A stretch of 64,000 bases of DNA from Hymenoscyphus infarciens (Eukaryota > Ascomycota > Leotiomycetes > Helotiales > Helotiaceae): NCBI GenBank assembly GCA_001414345.1, contig LLCB01000100.1, positions 115,938-179,937 of the forward strand. Reading direction: 5' to 3'. The position numbers were made by a program, and so were the translations under genes. Positions 11,811-23,942 of this stretch are shown here, piece by piece; the first letter of the stretch is position 1, and each line of letters starts with the position of its first letter. The notes beneath the pieces were generated by a model. That model was given only the letters and a program-made list of their open reading frames with translations, did no database searches and was not told the origin of the DNA.

Positions 11811-13348
11811 GTTGGATTGATGTGTTTGTTGGGTGTGGGGGTTTTGAATGGGGAGGAGGGATTGTGTACGTTTGTTGAGTGCTGAGTAGTGGTATCACTC
11901 ACAATGAAATATAATGCGAATGAATTCCGCGCAGTTCGCTGAAATATACCTTCATCATAAAAGATAGCGAAATATTTCCACGGAAAGCCCAGACGATGTT
12001 AAACACTGACTACAACACACTTTATGTCCACTCTTGAATTTCGATGCGCTCGCTAGTAGTACTATTCAGTAATAACTTCATCATACCCTTGTTCTTCTGA
12101 AAGGAAATTGTTCGTGTAAACTCTGGTTACATAAGTGCAAAACAAGCATGAAAGTTCTACACTCCATCGTTCTGTTGTCCAAACATTTCTTGTTGTCGAT
12201 TCGCTAGAAAAATAAATGACATCGTGGAAAGATTGGATGGGAGCGTTAATATTACTCAATTCACTTGACTTCCACCGGTCATCCGAAGAAAATCCCCTGT
12301 CTATCAGAGACTCACATGCAATTTTCAGCTCTCCAACTCTTTTCCCTCGCACAATTGAGAAGATTTGCCGTCGAGTCCTTACTTCTCGTCGAAAGTTCGC
12401 AAGTTATTGATAAACTCTAGCGATCTTCCCCTCCGATAATACAGTGTGTAATTCCTTTTCTACAAAAGCAGACTCGGAATCTCATGCAGAGGTTGCTTCA
12501 CATGATCATCAAAGTATTGTTACACGACGAGATATTGGTGGTGACGGCCGATGAAAAAGTGACTACTCTTATCCCTTGTGTCTGCAAACAGATGTTTTAT
12601 ACAAGCAACCTTTAGTATAGCTCCCTAATCGCTCGCGATTGCAAACTCTGAAGTATGGGAATCAGTTTATAGATAAAGCGGAAAACACCAAAGCACCTTT
12701 TCGAATAGTGCCCCGGAAGGATTCAGGCGACACTGCTTCCGAATCTACTGACTTTTATAGCAAACAGAGCTTCATAACAACAATGTATCATCACCTCGTC
12801 ATTGACATCCTACCTCAAAGGTTCCTAAAGGTAGCTTATTTAAGTATAGTTCTAGATGGTCGTGTCTATAAAGGAAGCAAGTCTTAAAACTCAAGAGGAT
12901 CCACCAATCGCGAAGCGAGTTCTAAATCCTTACTGAAAGGAGTAAACTTGAGGCAGAATAAAAGAACAATAAATTTAACTTCAAGTAGAACCTTGACTCT
13001 AAACCTTCCTCCTATTTCAACTTCCAAACATCCTCAACGGTTTTCACCCTGTCAAGGGGAAACTCATCCGCAACGCCAAATCTCCAAGCTTCCAATCTGA
13101 CAATAATGTTCCTTAATAATCATCGATCAATTTCCTGTGCTATGCCTTGAGAAAATCCCGAAAACTCGGTCCCTACATATTCTTGAGTCCACGGAGTAAT
13201 CGAAAGAAAAACCCGCTTTGTCACTATTAGTAAAAATTACAGCTTCTCGTCTTGGTTGCTTACGATATATTTTCATCACTGTCAATGTAAAAAACCATGG
13301 AACATGGTACGTGTACACGACTACTCAACTTAAGCCAGTTCAAAGTTC
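11811..13348. other. Intergenic, no recognised gene
   Basis: Ordinary composition with only short, overlapping frames on both strands. None has a domain, a signal peptide or plausible splice partners. The right end abuts the 3' end of the decayed NACHT-ankyrin gene. Confidence 0.45.
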
Positions 13349-15745
13349 TCACCTCTTTTCCTCTTCAAAGAAGAGTCCCCCTGGCTGCCTTAATCTTCCC
13401 TCTTGCTCTCTCAGAAATTTTATCCTCCATTCATAAGCCAGCAGAGTAAGTTTCCTACTCTCGCGATCTTTCTCGCCCTTGGGTAAACGCGCACCAACAG
13501 CCAAATCTCTCTTTGATTTTTCCACACACTCCAAAGCGGTCTTCAAATACCAATCACGCCACGAAATTTCAGCTCCATGAGCACACAATACCTGAGTTAT
13601 ACTCTGCATAGAGCGAAGTACGATGTTCACAGCTAGACTATTTAGTCTTGGGGGTTCCCCAAGCATAACCAGGCGCAAAGCTGTTTGGCCCGAGTAAGTC
13701 TTGCGGTTAGGATCTGCCAAGGCGAAGTATGACAGAGTTTACTTTTCTTCATTCTGTTGCATATAACAGCTCACTTTGCCCGTACCTGTCAATGGTATCA
13801 ACGTTAGCGCTCCTTTCGTAGAGCAACTCAAAACATTCCCGTTCTTTCGAAGTAGTACACCGGGAAGTCAAGTATAATGCAGTATGCCCAATTTTATCAA
13901 CGTCGTCGATCTCAGCACCGTTCTTCAGGGCTAGCTTCAGTGACGCCAAATCGTCTTTGCTAGCAGCAAAACGTAGCACCGAGTTCAGGCTTGCTATCGT
14001 GATCCCTCCACTCCAAGCTCGAGGCCAAGTGAGATTGCTACTGCTGGATCTGAGATATTCTCAGTACGAACTACGGTTGGCTTGTCCGGGTTTTTACAGA
14101 ACGAGATCCCCGTTTCAAACCGCTGCCAAGTTGTGTGACACAGCTGCAGTAAATCACCCAACAGTAATTGCTGGTCTTTAATTGTGCATTGCTTGTAGTA
14201 GTAGACCCAATACGTTGATACATGTGGCAAAAATGGCGGCAACGGACCCTAGCGAGTATAATAATCAAACTGTGCAAAAAGAAGATATTTCATTGAAATT
14301 TTAGCTAGCAAAAGGTTTGCTTCTAGACGAATAACCAAGTATCTCCAATTCCAGGATCTCGTCTAGTCAAGAGAGCCCATAGCAGTGCCTGAATTCCCCC
14401 CCCCCCCCAGAAGGAAATCATTAACGGTTTGGTGAAGTAAGTGAGCAACGTGATTGTCAAAAGTAACTAGAAGACCGCAGTGATTTCGGACCAATTCTTC
14501 AAATGGAGCATCATCATCTAAATTGAGGTCTTCAATTGAGTCGCAGGATAGGTCACAGTGTTCAATTCCTTGGTTTCCATCGGCACCCTAGCCCCGACGA
14601 TCACTTGGAGAAGAGTAGGAGCTTCTTCTGGATCTGATTCACTACCTCGAATTAGGATTCTTTCATATACTGCATTCACCGAAGCCCGAAGGTGATTTAT
14701 CTCATTCTTTAATCTTTCTGCCTTCGATTCTTGAGTGTCTTGGACAACCTCCAAGATCAAATGTAGCCAAAGATAAGTGCGGCTTCGCACCCCTTTCAGA
14801 TGAGCAATAAGCTCTTGTTGGGCATCGGGTTTGAGAGGGTAACTCAAGGTCTCATAAATTCGAGGCACCATGTGCTCAATGACTGAAGTAATTTCTGAAC
14901 TGATCTTTTCGGACTCCAAGAGCACATCCAAAAGGATATAGTTCAGCCAGTCCAGCTGCTTGCGGAATGATCTCTCAATGGAAGAGTATGGCCGGCTCAT
15001 CATCATGAACTTCAATCTGGCTACTGTTGATGTTTTCGATTCGAAGTATTTTCCTATCAGCTGGATCAACAGGTCTTTTTCTGAAGGCGTTGCCTCATCC
15101 AGAGCATCGACAACGCATATAATGAATGTTCCCTGCCTCAGGATCCTCTGCTGCTTTGAAAATTATTATTCGCCAGAGTGCTCTAGTGTCGGAACTGATT
15201 GTAACTCCATTGACTTCAAATTCTGGCTGGCAAGGCGTGTTTGACAAGGGCTTTCTTTTGTACAAATAAGCGATTCAAGATCGCACACAGAGCACCAGCA
15301 CAACTCTTTCTCTTGCTCTCGTCATCCTTGAAGAAAAAGTAGCCAATGGTCGAGTCTGTAGACTTGGGTCCGGAAACTAGACCTGGCTCATCTATGAGAC
15401 TCTTTGCTAATTCCGATTTCCCATATCCCGATCGGCTACTACTACGAGTATACCATTTAGACTATTTCGCCATTCGCAGAAAACTTTTTAACTCAGAAAC
15501 CATTCGCAGGTATTAGGCACTCGAGGCGGATTCCTGTTTCTGTCTTGTTCGTAATAGGAGTAAAGGCACTGGAGTAATTGCGATTCGGGCTCAGCCTTAA
15601 CTTTAAGGCCTGGGGACCGCTTGGTTTGAAAAAGTGAGGAGATTATACCATGGTAAAAGTTAATAATATTGTCACGATCAGCGATGTTATCACCGCAATG
15701 TACTATTACCCTTTCGGAAACAGTGGAATTTGTATATCGGTGTGC
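13349..15745 (-). pseudogene. Decayed NACHT-ankyrin (STAND) NTPase gene
   Basis: Read on the minus strand, the pieces line up in the order of fungal NACHT-ankyrin proteins but in different frames. The first piece is an N-terminal stretch ending NRNPPRVPNTCEWF. Next come a Walker A region (SGYGKSELAKSLIDE), a Walker B (TFIICVVDALDEA, about 15090-15130), a winged-helix-like stretch (FMMMSRPYSS to YLWLHLILEVVQ), and DDDAPFEELVRNHCGLLV with HLLHQTVNDFLLG. Ankyrin repeats follow (13749-13979, ENGAEIDDVDK-like, and 13349-13720). Lesions: TAA at 15488-15490 three codons after CEWF; about one base lost at ~15430 just before the P-loop; frame shifts near 15235, 15130 and 14560; and a 13-C run at 14396-14408. 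Intact relatives act as intracellular receptors in fungal non-self recognition. Introns cannot explain all these breaks. Confidence 0.85.
14396..14408. repeat. 13-nt poly-C homopolymer inside the NACHT pseudogene
   Basis: A run of 13 C residues lies exactly where the minus-strand frame reads DFLLG then Gly codons. Such runs slip readily in replication and sequencing, so the length should be treated as uncertain. Confidence 0.8.
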
Positions 15746-16263
15746 CCGTGTTGTCGTACTTGCCTTTTTTAAAAGTGCAAGGCTCCATTGCCGCTTGTTG
15801 AATTCTCTTTGGTGCTTGTGTAATATTCAAGTTCGGAGGGGGAGGGTCGTGGTAGTAGTTGTACGAAGTCCGCGAAAGCCGTTCTTGCAGACATAGAAAT
15901 CCGGGTATCGATTGATGTTCAGCTCGAAAGCGCGAGGCTGTGGCTCCCTTCAAGCCCCTGCTTGTACCTATGATATTCATTTTTGACGCCCGGTGACCCA
16001 TCAGACGTGATGTCACGGAATACTACCATGAAGTTTGCCAATGGTATCTTCTTGAAGTAGAGTTGTGCTGTTGGGGTTCATCAAGAGGCTGATGTTTTCA
16101 ACTTGCAGTAAATGTTTGCGCAGTGTGTTAACGAAAGAAGTATAACTTCTAGAAGCTATACTTCTCTTTTTAGAAGGAATAACCCGACTAATATCATACG
16201 TAATTATGCCTCCCTTTCTCCCAAAAAGATAAGAGAATTCCTCAGACGCAACAGGAAACACTA
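15746..16263. other. Upstream part of the NACHT locus, frames uncertain
   Basis: Minus-strand open frames at 15690-16016 and 16013-16261 lie upstream of the recognisable NACHT segment. They may be remains of its N-terminal domain and promoter, but I cannot match them to a known module. The MITE starting at 16264 abuts them. Confidence 0.35.
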
Positions 16264-16855
16264 TTCTGTTCTAACGCTAGCATAGTACCCTTGCTAGCGT
16301 AGAAAATTAGCGAAATTTCAACATATTCACTCTTATTAGAAAACAATCGCCACCGCCTTCCTAAAAAGGTTTAGCTCTATACGTAAAATCAGATATAAAT
16401 AATAATAAAAGCTTGTAATAATAAATCGATAAACTACGTACTATTAAATAAAGCGCTTAAAAAGCTTAAATCTAAGAAGTAATTAGGCTAGCGCTTTCTT
16501 TTTACCTTCTATTTACGCTAGGTACTAGTATACTCTTCTACTAATTTTTATGAAACGTTATACTAAGGTCTATAGTAATCTGTTTATCGACTTCTATCTA
16601 TTACTCTATATTCTCTAGCTTCTAACTTAACTAATAAGATAAAATAGCTCGAATTCACTCTTATATATAAATAGAATACGCTTACTCCTAGTAGGTGGGT
16701 GTGGGAGGGAGTCCCTCCCACTGGGGGGTCCGGGGGGCTAGCCCCCCGGAGAAAAGAGTAAAATGCTTCTAGTAGAGTGAATAGGAGGATGAGGGGGCGA
16801 GTCACGTGGTGGCGCTCTTGGCACACCAGGGACCCCTGCTAGCGTTGGGACAGAA
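16264..16855. mobile_element. MITE (592 bp) with ~20-bp TIRs and TA duplication
   Basis: The left end reads TTCTGTTCTAACGCTAGCA. The complement of the right end reads TTCTGTCCCAACGCTAGCA, differing only at two C/T positions. TA dinucleotides flank both ends (16262-16263 and 16856-16857), as expected for Tc1/mariner-type insertion. There is no coding capacity. The left part is AT-rich. The right part contains a 10-bp-arm palindrome (16701-16721) and a perfect 22-bp GC-rich palindrome (16729-16750). It is most simply a non-autonomous DNA element. Confidence 0.75.
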
Positions 16856-17219
16856 TAGCGCAATCCAAAGCGACACCAGAACCCACACGCCATTTTTCAA
16901 AATTCTCAATTTCCACTAAACAATATACCATGCTTATCCACCCCCTGTCTACTTTTACACGCAAGCGACTGCGCTTGCCTTCATATCTTAATATGGTATC
17001 TTTATCCAGTCGTACCTAGATTTATCTGCTTTCAAAATTCTATCCTTCACCCTGGGATCGAACGCTTTTGCCTCTTTTCGATTCCGATGCCTGATGGTGC
17101 ATCTCATCGGAGGGCCGTTAAAATAACGAGAATCTCGCCTCTGAACCTAGCACTCACCCGAATCGACTTATTCTCGGCTCGATTAATATGTTTTTGATTC
17201 TCTCTCGGTTGAAAATGTG
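16856..17219. other. Intergenic / 3' region of the Sif2-like gene
   Basis: No gene is visible. This is presumably the 3' untranslated region and terminator of the minus-strand WD40 gene. Confidence 0.5.
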
Positions 17220-19365
17220 TTATCGTCCGAAGTTTATAATGGCGAGCTGCAACAGTGTTAGTCGAGTCCAAAAGTTGGTGGATAAAATGTACTTACTGAT
17301 GTGCTAAACCCATAAGCAAGCTTCTGGCCGGTCGAATCCCAGGAAAGGGAATATTGATTCTCATCAGAATTAGAGTCTTGCGACATCGGAGTGCGCCATC
17401 CTGATTGATCACTTCGCAGCCAGGTTGCTCTTGGTAGTAATGGATCGTCGACTTTCCAAATAAATATTTGATCGGTTGTGGCACCAGCGATGAATATCCC
17501 ATCCGGCGTAAATGACAAGGCTGTCACACCTGAGTTCATGGTCATGGAGACTCTGGATTTGGTTTCCGATGATCTACCATTCCAGATGCTTATCGCGCCA
17601 TCCTCTCCGGCTGAAGCTAGTAATCGTTCCGCGTCGTCCCCAACAGCGGCTGGAACTCGTAAAGGCTGCCACATTAATGCTGTAATTACGCCTTGGTGTG
17701 CGTTGAAAGAATGGCATTGCCCGGTATGATTCCAGATCTGATTGAATGTTAGCACAGAAAGAGCACTTGCGAAATGGGAAAACTTACATCAATAATGCCA
17801 GTCTCGCTAGCGGTAGCGAGTAGGTTTGAGCGCCAGTCAAACTTCAGCATAGATATGGCATGTCGTTCCCTGGTTTCATATTTTCTCGTCATGGAAATCA
17901 CCCCATCTACACAACGAAACTGCTGAAGAATATCTCCCCCTGCAATTACAAATTCATCGTCCTTGGTCCAGGTGGCATCTAATGGTTGATCAAGTAATGA
18001 GTGATGTTGAATGTGGTGTTTGATACATTTATCGGCCGCCGGATCCATGATGCTAATTGTAGTCCCTTGAGTGTGATTGCCTGGGGAGATTGCAAGGCAT
18101 GCCGTGTTTGACGGATTCCAGCGTAAAAGGACAATCGGCGAGTAAAACGTGTTGAAAGAACCAACTGCTGTCCCTTGGGCCGTCCAGAAATCAATCTTTG
18201 CCGTCCCATCCTCCACCGGCTCACTGGACACCGCCAAACTACTCCCATCCCAAGACCAGGCAAGTCCCGTGACCGTGGTTGTAGCGGGTGCACTGTCAGA
18301 CAACAGATTGTGGTGTGGTTGAAACAAAGGCTTCCGTTGCGTGTCTGCCCCTGCAGCTGCGTCTGTGGTTGTCTCGGCCGCCGTACGAGACAGGGTCCAC
18401 ATGCGTGCTAGCGCATCGGTACCCGCAGCTGCCAAGATGGCTGGATCTCGTGGGTTCCACTCGCATTGCAACAAAACTGCATTTCTCGAAGCCTGGTCGT
18501 CTGACAATTCCAGGAACACCGTTTCCGTTGATAATTCGCTAACTTTGACATGCTGGGTGCCTCGTTCTGGACCAATTGTGGGCACCACGGGTGAAGGTAC
18601 TTGTTCTGGCGAGGGGTAGGCGTTCTCATCCTGATGACTGTTCGGCTCTTGTTCGTCCATGTCCATGGGCGTCGGCTCGAAGCCGTTGCCGTTTCCGTTG
18701 CCATTTCCGCTGTCGTAGCCATTGCTGAGTCGGGGTCGCTTGGCGGGGGGGGGTCCATTGTTAGTGGCTCCATTGGTGGTTTGAGGCTGCTCGTTGTCCA
18801 TTCGACGCTTTCGGGCATTTTCGAGATCCTCCTCGTCAGCTGCTGCCGAAGTGGTCGAGGTTGGCGTTAAAGGTCCAAAAAAGCCCGCCACATTCCCCTC
18901 TGGTGCGTTCACCTATCAAGGCGGTCAGTCGCATTTTCCAATGGCGGCTGCAATTAGCAATTGCATCTTTCTCTTCCACACTCACCTGCGATTCATCTCT
19001 GTCAATAACGCTGTACACGAGTCCTCTGTTGAGCAAAACGACCAGTGCGTGATTTGGTACATGGGGCGCACAAGAGAGTTGCTGCGGATCGGGCGTGTTC
19101 CACTCCTTCTGAAGCCGGACAGCTGTCTCTTGATAACCTGCAATCTACTTAGCACTCGTGAAAGGGGATAGGGGGATCATCTCTCAAATGTCTTCTAGAA
19201 GACATATTGCAAACGTACCCGAGTCGACCAGATACCTGTGACGAAGACGTGATGGTTAGCGAACTTCAATCCTGTACCTGAAAACCGAGCAGGCGGATCA
19301 CGAGGAAACACGTACCTCCAGATCATGTAGTTGACCCGTTCCGAGTCGAGCGACTCCTTGGACAT
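17220..19365 (-). CDS. SIF2: LisH-WD40 protein, Sif2/TBL1 family
   Basis: Six exons on the minus strand: 19316-19365, 19219-19235 (a 17-bp microexon), 18986-19137, 18912-17788, 17737-17297 and 17246-17220. Together they give 603 residues. Residues 1-35 form a LisH motif (LDSERVNYMIW, then RYLVDSGYQETAVRLQ across the microexon). A TPDPQQLSCAPHVP segment and a low-complexity Asn/Gly-rich, nuclear-localisation-like linker (KRRMDNE, KRPRLSNGY) follow, then a C-terminal WD40 propeller ending in LAIINFGR. Yeast Sif2 and human TBL1 are subunits of the Set3C and SMRT/N-CoR histone deacetylase complexes; LisH mediates oligomerisation. The microexon and the 27-bp last exon are needed to keep frame and to restore conserved ends. 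An acidic/Gly-Asn linker of this length is common in filamentous fungi. Confidence 0.9.
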
Positions 19366-19779
19366 GGTTGCGGTGCGCTTGCGGGTGCACGCGAGCAAGT
19401 CGGTGGACAGATCGGATGAGAGGAAGCTATGGTGGTGCGTTGGTGATGTGGTGGTGAGGGTGGTTGTGCGAGGTGTTGTTGTATGGAGGTGTATGTCGGA
19501 GGGTTCGAGATTGGAATGAAGAGTCGACACGCCTCTGGTCTCTCTTCGACACCAAGACGCCAAAGTGGAAAGCAGAACACAGGGCAGATGGGGTGGTGCG
19601 GGATGTGGAAGTGGAGCACTTTTAGGCCAGGATTATCGACAGGGTGATGCTGCCAGGCCAGCGGAGGGAATAACAGAGCAGGGGGGTGATTGGTTGGGGA
19701 GCTGCTGTAAGGCCGTGCTGTCGGGGCGGGCGCACCAGGGGGTGTCCGAACTCGTGAGCCGGCCCGTGCACCAACATTA
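19366..19779. other. 5' region of the Sif2-like gene
   Basis: About 400 bp of normal-composition DNA between the gene start and the AT-rich transposon relic. It should contain the promoter. No specific motif stands out. Confidence 0.45.
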
Positions 19780-21140
19780 ACACCTTTAATAATTTACCTC
19801 TTTTACTACTATAGACAAAAACACCCCCTTTATAAGGTCCTAAGGGCCTAATACTCCTCCTCCTGGTTCTTTAAGACCTAGCGATTATAATATACCTACT
19901 AAAATCGAATTCTTTAAAGAACTAAAGAAGAACTAAGCTACTAAAACTATTATCTCTATTTCGCGCTACGTAGTACTCTCTCTTATAATAAGTAAATAAT
20001 AGGCTAAAGAGTATAGCTAACTTAGTTCTCCTACTAAGAAGAGATACTAGAAGATATTATAGTATACTAGTAAGTACTTAAAGATTACTAAAGAGACCTA
20101 CGAAATACTTATTTTACTAATATATAACCTAGTTCGAGATTAGCTTTATAAAGCTTAGATAGATTACTATAATCTACCTATTTAGAAACGCTAACTTCGT
20201 AAGAAGCTTATCTAGTATACTTAAGAAGCTTAGCGCTTTAAATAAGCTTTTATTAAGAAGGTTATTTTACTAAAAAATAAGAGAGAATAAACAAAGTATA
20301 GTAGTTTATATAAGAGTGAAAAGTTAGACGGTTTTTTCTTCTTTATAGATAAAGCGTATATTAATCCTACTTTATAGGCTTAAAGCTATATCCTCTATAA
20401 AGAAGAATAAGAACTAATTTAGAAAATATATAAGAGAGAGATAAGAAGAAGAGGGTTTATATATACGTTATAAGATATTATAACTAGTTTTATAAATATA
20501 AGACGCTTAAGTTCTATAATAATAAAGAAGACGAGATAGAGAAACTAAAGCGCTTTATAAAGCTTAGAAGATAAAAAACCGAGTTAAATACATAGTTCTA
20601 AGAGCGTATAAAGGTCTAGAATACCTCTCTTACTTATAAGTAAGAAAATAAGCCTAAGAGTAATACTATAACTTAGATATACTATACTAAACGTCTTCTA
20701 CCTATCTATATTAAAGTAATTAAGAAGACGAGAAAAGAGATACTAGAATATATAGATAAGTAGTAATTATAAAAAGATAGAGATCTAAGTTATAAGTTAA
20801 AGAAGAAGAGGCTTATATAAGAACTTAGAAACCGATATAATATTAAAACCTTAGTTTACTCTATATAGTCCTCTAATCTAAGCTCTAAAGAAGCTTATTA
20901 AAATATCTTAAAGTAAAGAGTATATTAGTATACTTAGAAAACTCTTATAGAGTTTAAAGAAATAGTTTAAGATAAATAGAGTAAGATTACTATAAAAGAG
21001 ATATATAAAAGAATCTCTAAGATACTTAGTAGATATAAGAGAGTATATAAGAGTAGTAGGAAGCTAATTAAGAGCGATTTATAGTAGATATTCATTAAAT
21101 TAGATAGAAAATAGTACTATTTTTCATATTCCTCGCTTAA
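19780..21140 (+). mobile_element. RIP-inactivated Tc1/mariner-type transposon relic
   Basis: The plus strand can be read as a transposase only if its many TAA/TAG codons are taken as former Gln and Trp codons. Recognisable blocks in order are a FFFFIDKAYINPT-like segment around the first catalytic Asp, a KPKSNTIT..YYTKRLLPIYI block, ELRNRYNIKTLVYS, then the SSNLSSKEAY..NILK block that corresponds to the DLNPSEACWNILK motif near the third acidic residue. A TLIEFKEIV..SKITIKEI block follows, and the end reads SRYKRV..RKLIKSDL. The changes are those produced by C-to-T and G-to-A mutation, the RIP signature. Terminal inverted repeats were not found, so the ends are approximate. The element cannot make transposase. 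Confidence 0.8.
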
Positions 21141-22795
21141 TTATGCTAGCTTACGAGTTCAGATACCCCCTAGTAGGCGGTGATATACTAGAGTAGAAAA
21201 GGTAAAAAAGACCTTTCGAGGTTGATAGAGCTGCTTTGGAGGTGGGTGGGTGTACCTAGTGTGTAAGAAGTTTGCAGGTGCTACAACAATCTGTACGGAG
21301 TACGGAATGTAGAATAGAACAGGTAGAGGAGTTCTTCTTCGTTCGATTCTGCTCCTTAGCGTGTCGACCTCAAGTTGAGCCCTTGAACTCGAACACTCCA
21401 CGCTGCCCTGAGAGGGGTCCTCCACTCCTCTTTTTGGCCTCTTCTGTCCTATCAAAGTGGAGTGCTGAGACGGTCGACGCTTTACGCTTTTAGCCCCCAG
21501 GAAGTCGATCGACGCACGCTGGGATTCGGGGATACAGGTGGGTGGTGGGTGGTGGGGTGGTGACCGGGGGCGTGAGAGGCGAGGCGTCCGATCGTTCTGT
21601 GGTTGTTCAATCCCGCGCCCGCTGAATCTGCCAATTACGAAACGGGGGACACCAAGACGGGGAAACAGGGTGTCGATTCGACACTCAATTCCAGGCGGAT
21701 GGCGCGTTTCTCGAGACGAGACGAGGTCGAGGGACGAGGAGACTTGGAGGTTAGGCAAAACTCGAAGGTATCGAGGAGAAGAATAGAATAGTAGCGTAGC
21801 TGAACGGCTGGCTGGCAGACGGACTGAAGGTAGAGAGAGTACTGTTGACTGAAGGAGGTGTAATACCTGGGACCTGGAACTTCCATTGCCAGTTGAGGGC
21901 CTTGAGGCGGTGGTGGGCTAGGGAGGCTAGCTAGGCACCTAGTGGTATGAACCTATGATGAACGGGGTTTGCTAGCCTAGCTCGGCAGAATCGGTAAAGT
22001 TGTAGCGGCGGTAGGGTTAGCTTGCTTACCTTACCTACCTTGGTACGAGTAGCGAATGATGAACCCACGAAATAGCCTCTTTGGACCTATTAGAGCCTAT
22101 TAGCTCACAAGACGACGTCAATACTGTACTGACTAAGGTTGTATTGGTAGGCTGTAGACTGGCACTTTTCCGGGTTTCTGTCGGTGTGACGGAAATCGCG
22201 TGCATGTGGCTGAGGTGGTGGTGGGAGAAGTGGATCGCGGAGTACGGATTATTGTGCTTGCTGCAGCTTTCATGCGAGGTCGTAAGTATGGGACACCTTG
22301 CACCAATCTGCGAGCATGGCATATGCAGACTATCTTTCACCACGCTCTTTGCCTCTTTCTGTCTTCAAATTTCGAGATTATGTGGTGTTTCGATGCGCAC
22401 ATTCCCTTATGTTTCGTGGTGGGTTCTTGATGGAGTCAGGAGTCAGGACTCAGGAGTCAATTCCCGTCGTTGATGATGCTTGCCCATTCCAGAGCAAGAT
22501 CCAAGTGCATGGCCTCGGCTCCGCCATAGGTGGGCCGACTGTCAAAATGCTTGCCGAGTTTGAAGCTTAATTTGGTAAGCCACGTGATAATTGAAGAGTC
22601 CCAAAAGAGAATAGTGCTCGGCAAGTTCTTCCACCTTCGGCGTGAACATCGGCTTCGGGCCCCCATACCGGCTACAGATCGGCCAGCGTACCTCAATATG
22701 CAGGTGGCATCTGTCAACTTTCTCCCCAAGAGAGGCGGGAGGGCTACCAGAAACAAAACAACTTGATCTCTGGGAATCCCCTCAACACCTTCATC
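21141..22795. other. Intergenic, upstream of the TMEM115-like gene
   Basis: Composition is normal to GC-rich. A 199-codon minus-strand frame at 21159-21758 is proline/arginine-rich without any recognisable domain and is judged non-coding. The final few hundred bases should contain the promoter of the gene at 22796. There is no repeat or RNA gene that I can support. Confidence 0.45.
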
Positions 22796-23942
22796 ATGCC
22801 CCCCAGGCTCAACATCCCCCCAATAACTCGAATCCTCCTCATTCTCCTAATCTTCCAGTCTCTCTTGAGCGGCGCCATCCGATACAGACAATGGAACGGG
22901 GAGAATGATGTCGTGGTTCCTTACCTTGCCCTGGTACCACAACTTTCCCTGATATATCCCTGGACCTTCGTCACGACGACGCTGGTGGAGAATAACGTCT
23001 TTACATTTGCGATCGCGGGCGTCACTATATTCTACGGAGGGAGATATCTAGAGAGGGCCTGGACGTCGGCCGAGTTTGTGAAATTCCTAGCTGTTGCGGC
23101 GGTGATACCGAATATCATCTGCTTCGGAACTCTAGTCTTTTTCTTCGCAGTTACGGGAAACGTGGAGTGGACGTAAGTTTCCATCTTTCTTTGAAGATCT
23201 GTTGGAGGACCTGCCAGATCCCCTACGTAAACTAACACATACATACAGCTTAACAACAATAAACGGCACCATCCCCCTCCAAATCGCCTTCCTAGTAGCC
23301 TTCTCCCAGCTCGTCCCCGCACACACAGTAACCCTCTTCAAAGGCATAATCTCCCTCCGAGTCCCGCGCTTCCCCCTCCTTCACATCCTCGCCGTCTTCC
23401 TCCTCGCCCTCACACCCCTCCTAAGCGCTGCCTCCTTCTTTCTCGTCCTCAACGGTTTCCTAACCTCCTGGACCTACCTCCGCTTCTATAAATCCGCATT
23501 CCCCGATCTTGAAGCCACGCAAAACTCCACCTTACGCGGAGACGCAAGCGAAACTTTCGCATTCTCGGAATTCTTTCCGGATCCTGTGAGACCTGCTGTA
23601 GCGGGATTTTCGAACCAGATATACAATATCCTCGTAGCCTTCAAAATATGCACACCTTTCTCAGCCGCGGATTTATCAGCTTCGAGGGGAGAGTCGGTGA
23701 TGCAGAGGGGGACACCCGGGAGTGCGAGGGCGGAGGCGGAGAGGAGGAGAGCGATTGCGCTGAAGGCTTTGGATCAGAGGTTACATGCTGCTACTGCGGC
23801 GCCAAAACCAAAACCTCCACCGCCTGCGGTTGCGGGACCGAGTGTACAGGTTCAGCCTCAGCCTAATGTTCAGGGGCCTGGGGCGATGTTGGGGGAGACA
23901 AGTTATGTCCCTGAGAGGGAGGATGGGGAGGAGGGGCATTGA
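22796..23942 (+). CDS. TMEM115/DUF1751 rhomboid-like Golgi membrane protein
   Basis: Two exons (22796-23172 and 23249-23942) with a 76-bp intron give 356 residues. The N-terminal ~230 residues hold several hydrophobic segments: one near residue 10-25, a LVPQLSLIYPWTFVTTTLVE region, the family motif NNVFTFAIAGVTIFYGGRYL, and later helices. A hydrophilic Pro/Ala/Gln-rich cytosolic tail follows. This matches the eukaryotic TMEM115 family, rhomboid-like but without catalytic residues, which acts in Golgi retrograde transport in animals. The ATG at 22796 (MPPRLNIPP) was chosen because the open frame further upstream has no ATG. The exon junction restores a Thr codon in a continuous family alignment. 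Confidence 0.88.

Noticed and set aside
21159..21758. 199-codon minus-strand frame
   Set aside because: Arg/Pro/Ser-rich composition typical of a chance frame in GC-rich promoter DNA; no domain, and overlapping frames of similar quality lie on the other strand.
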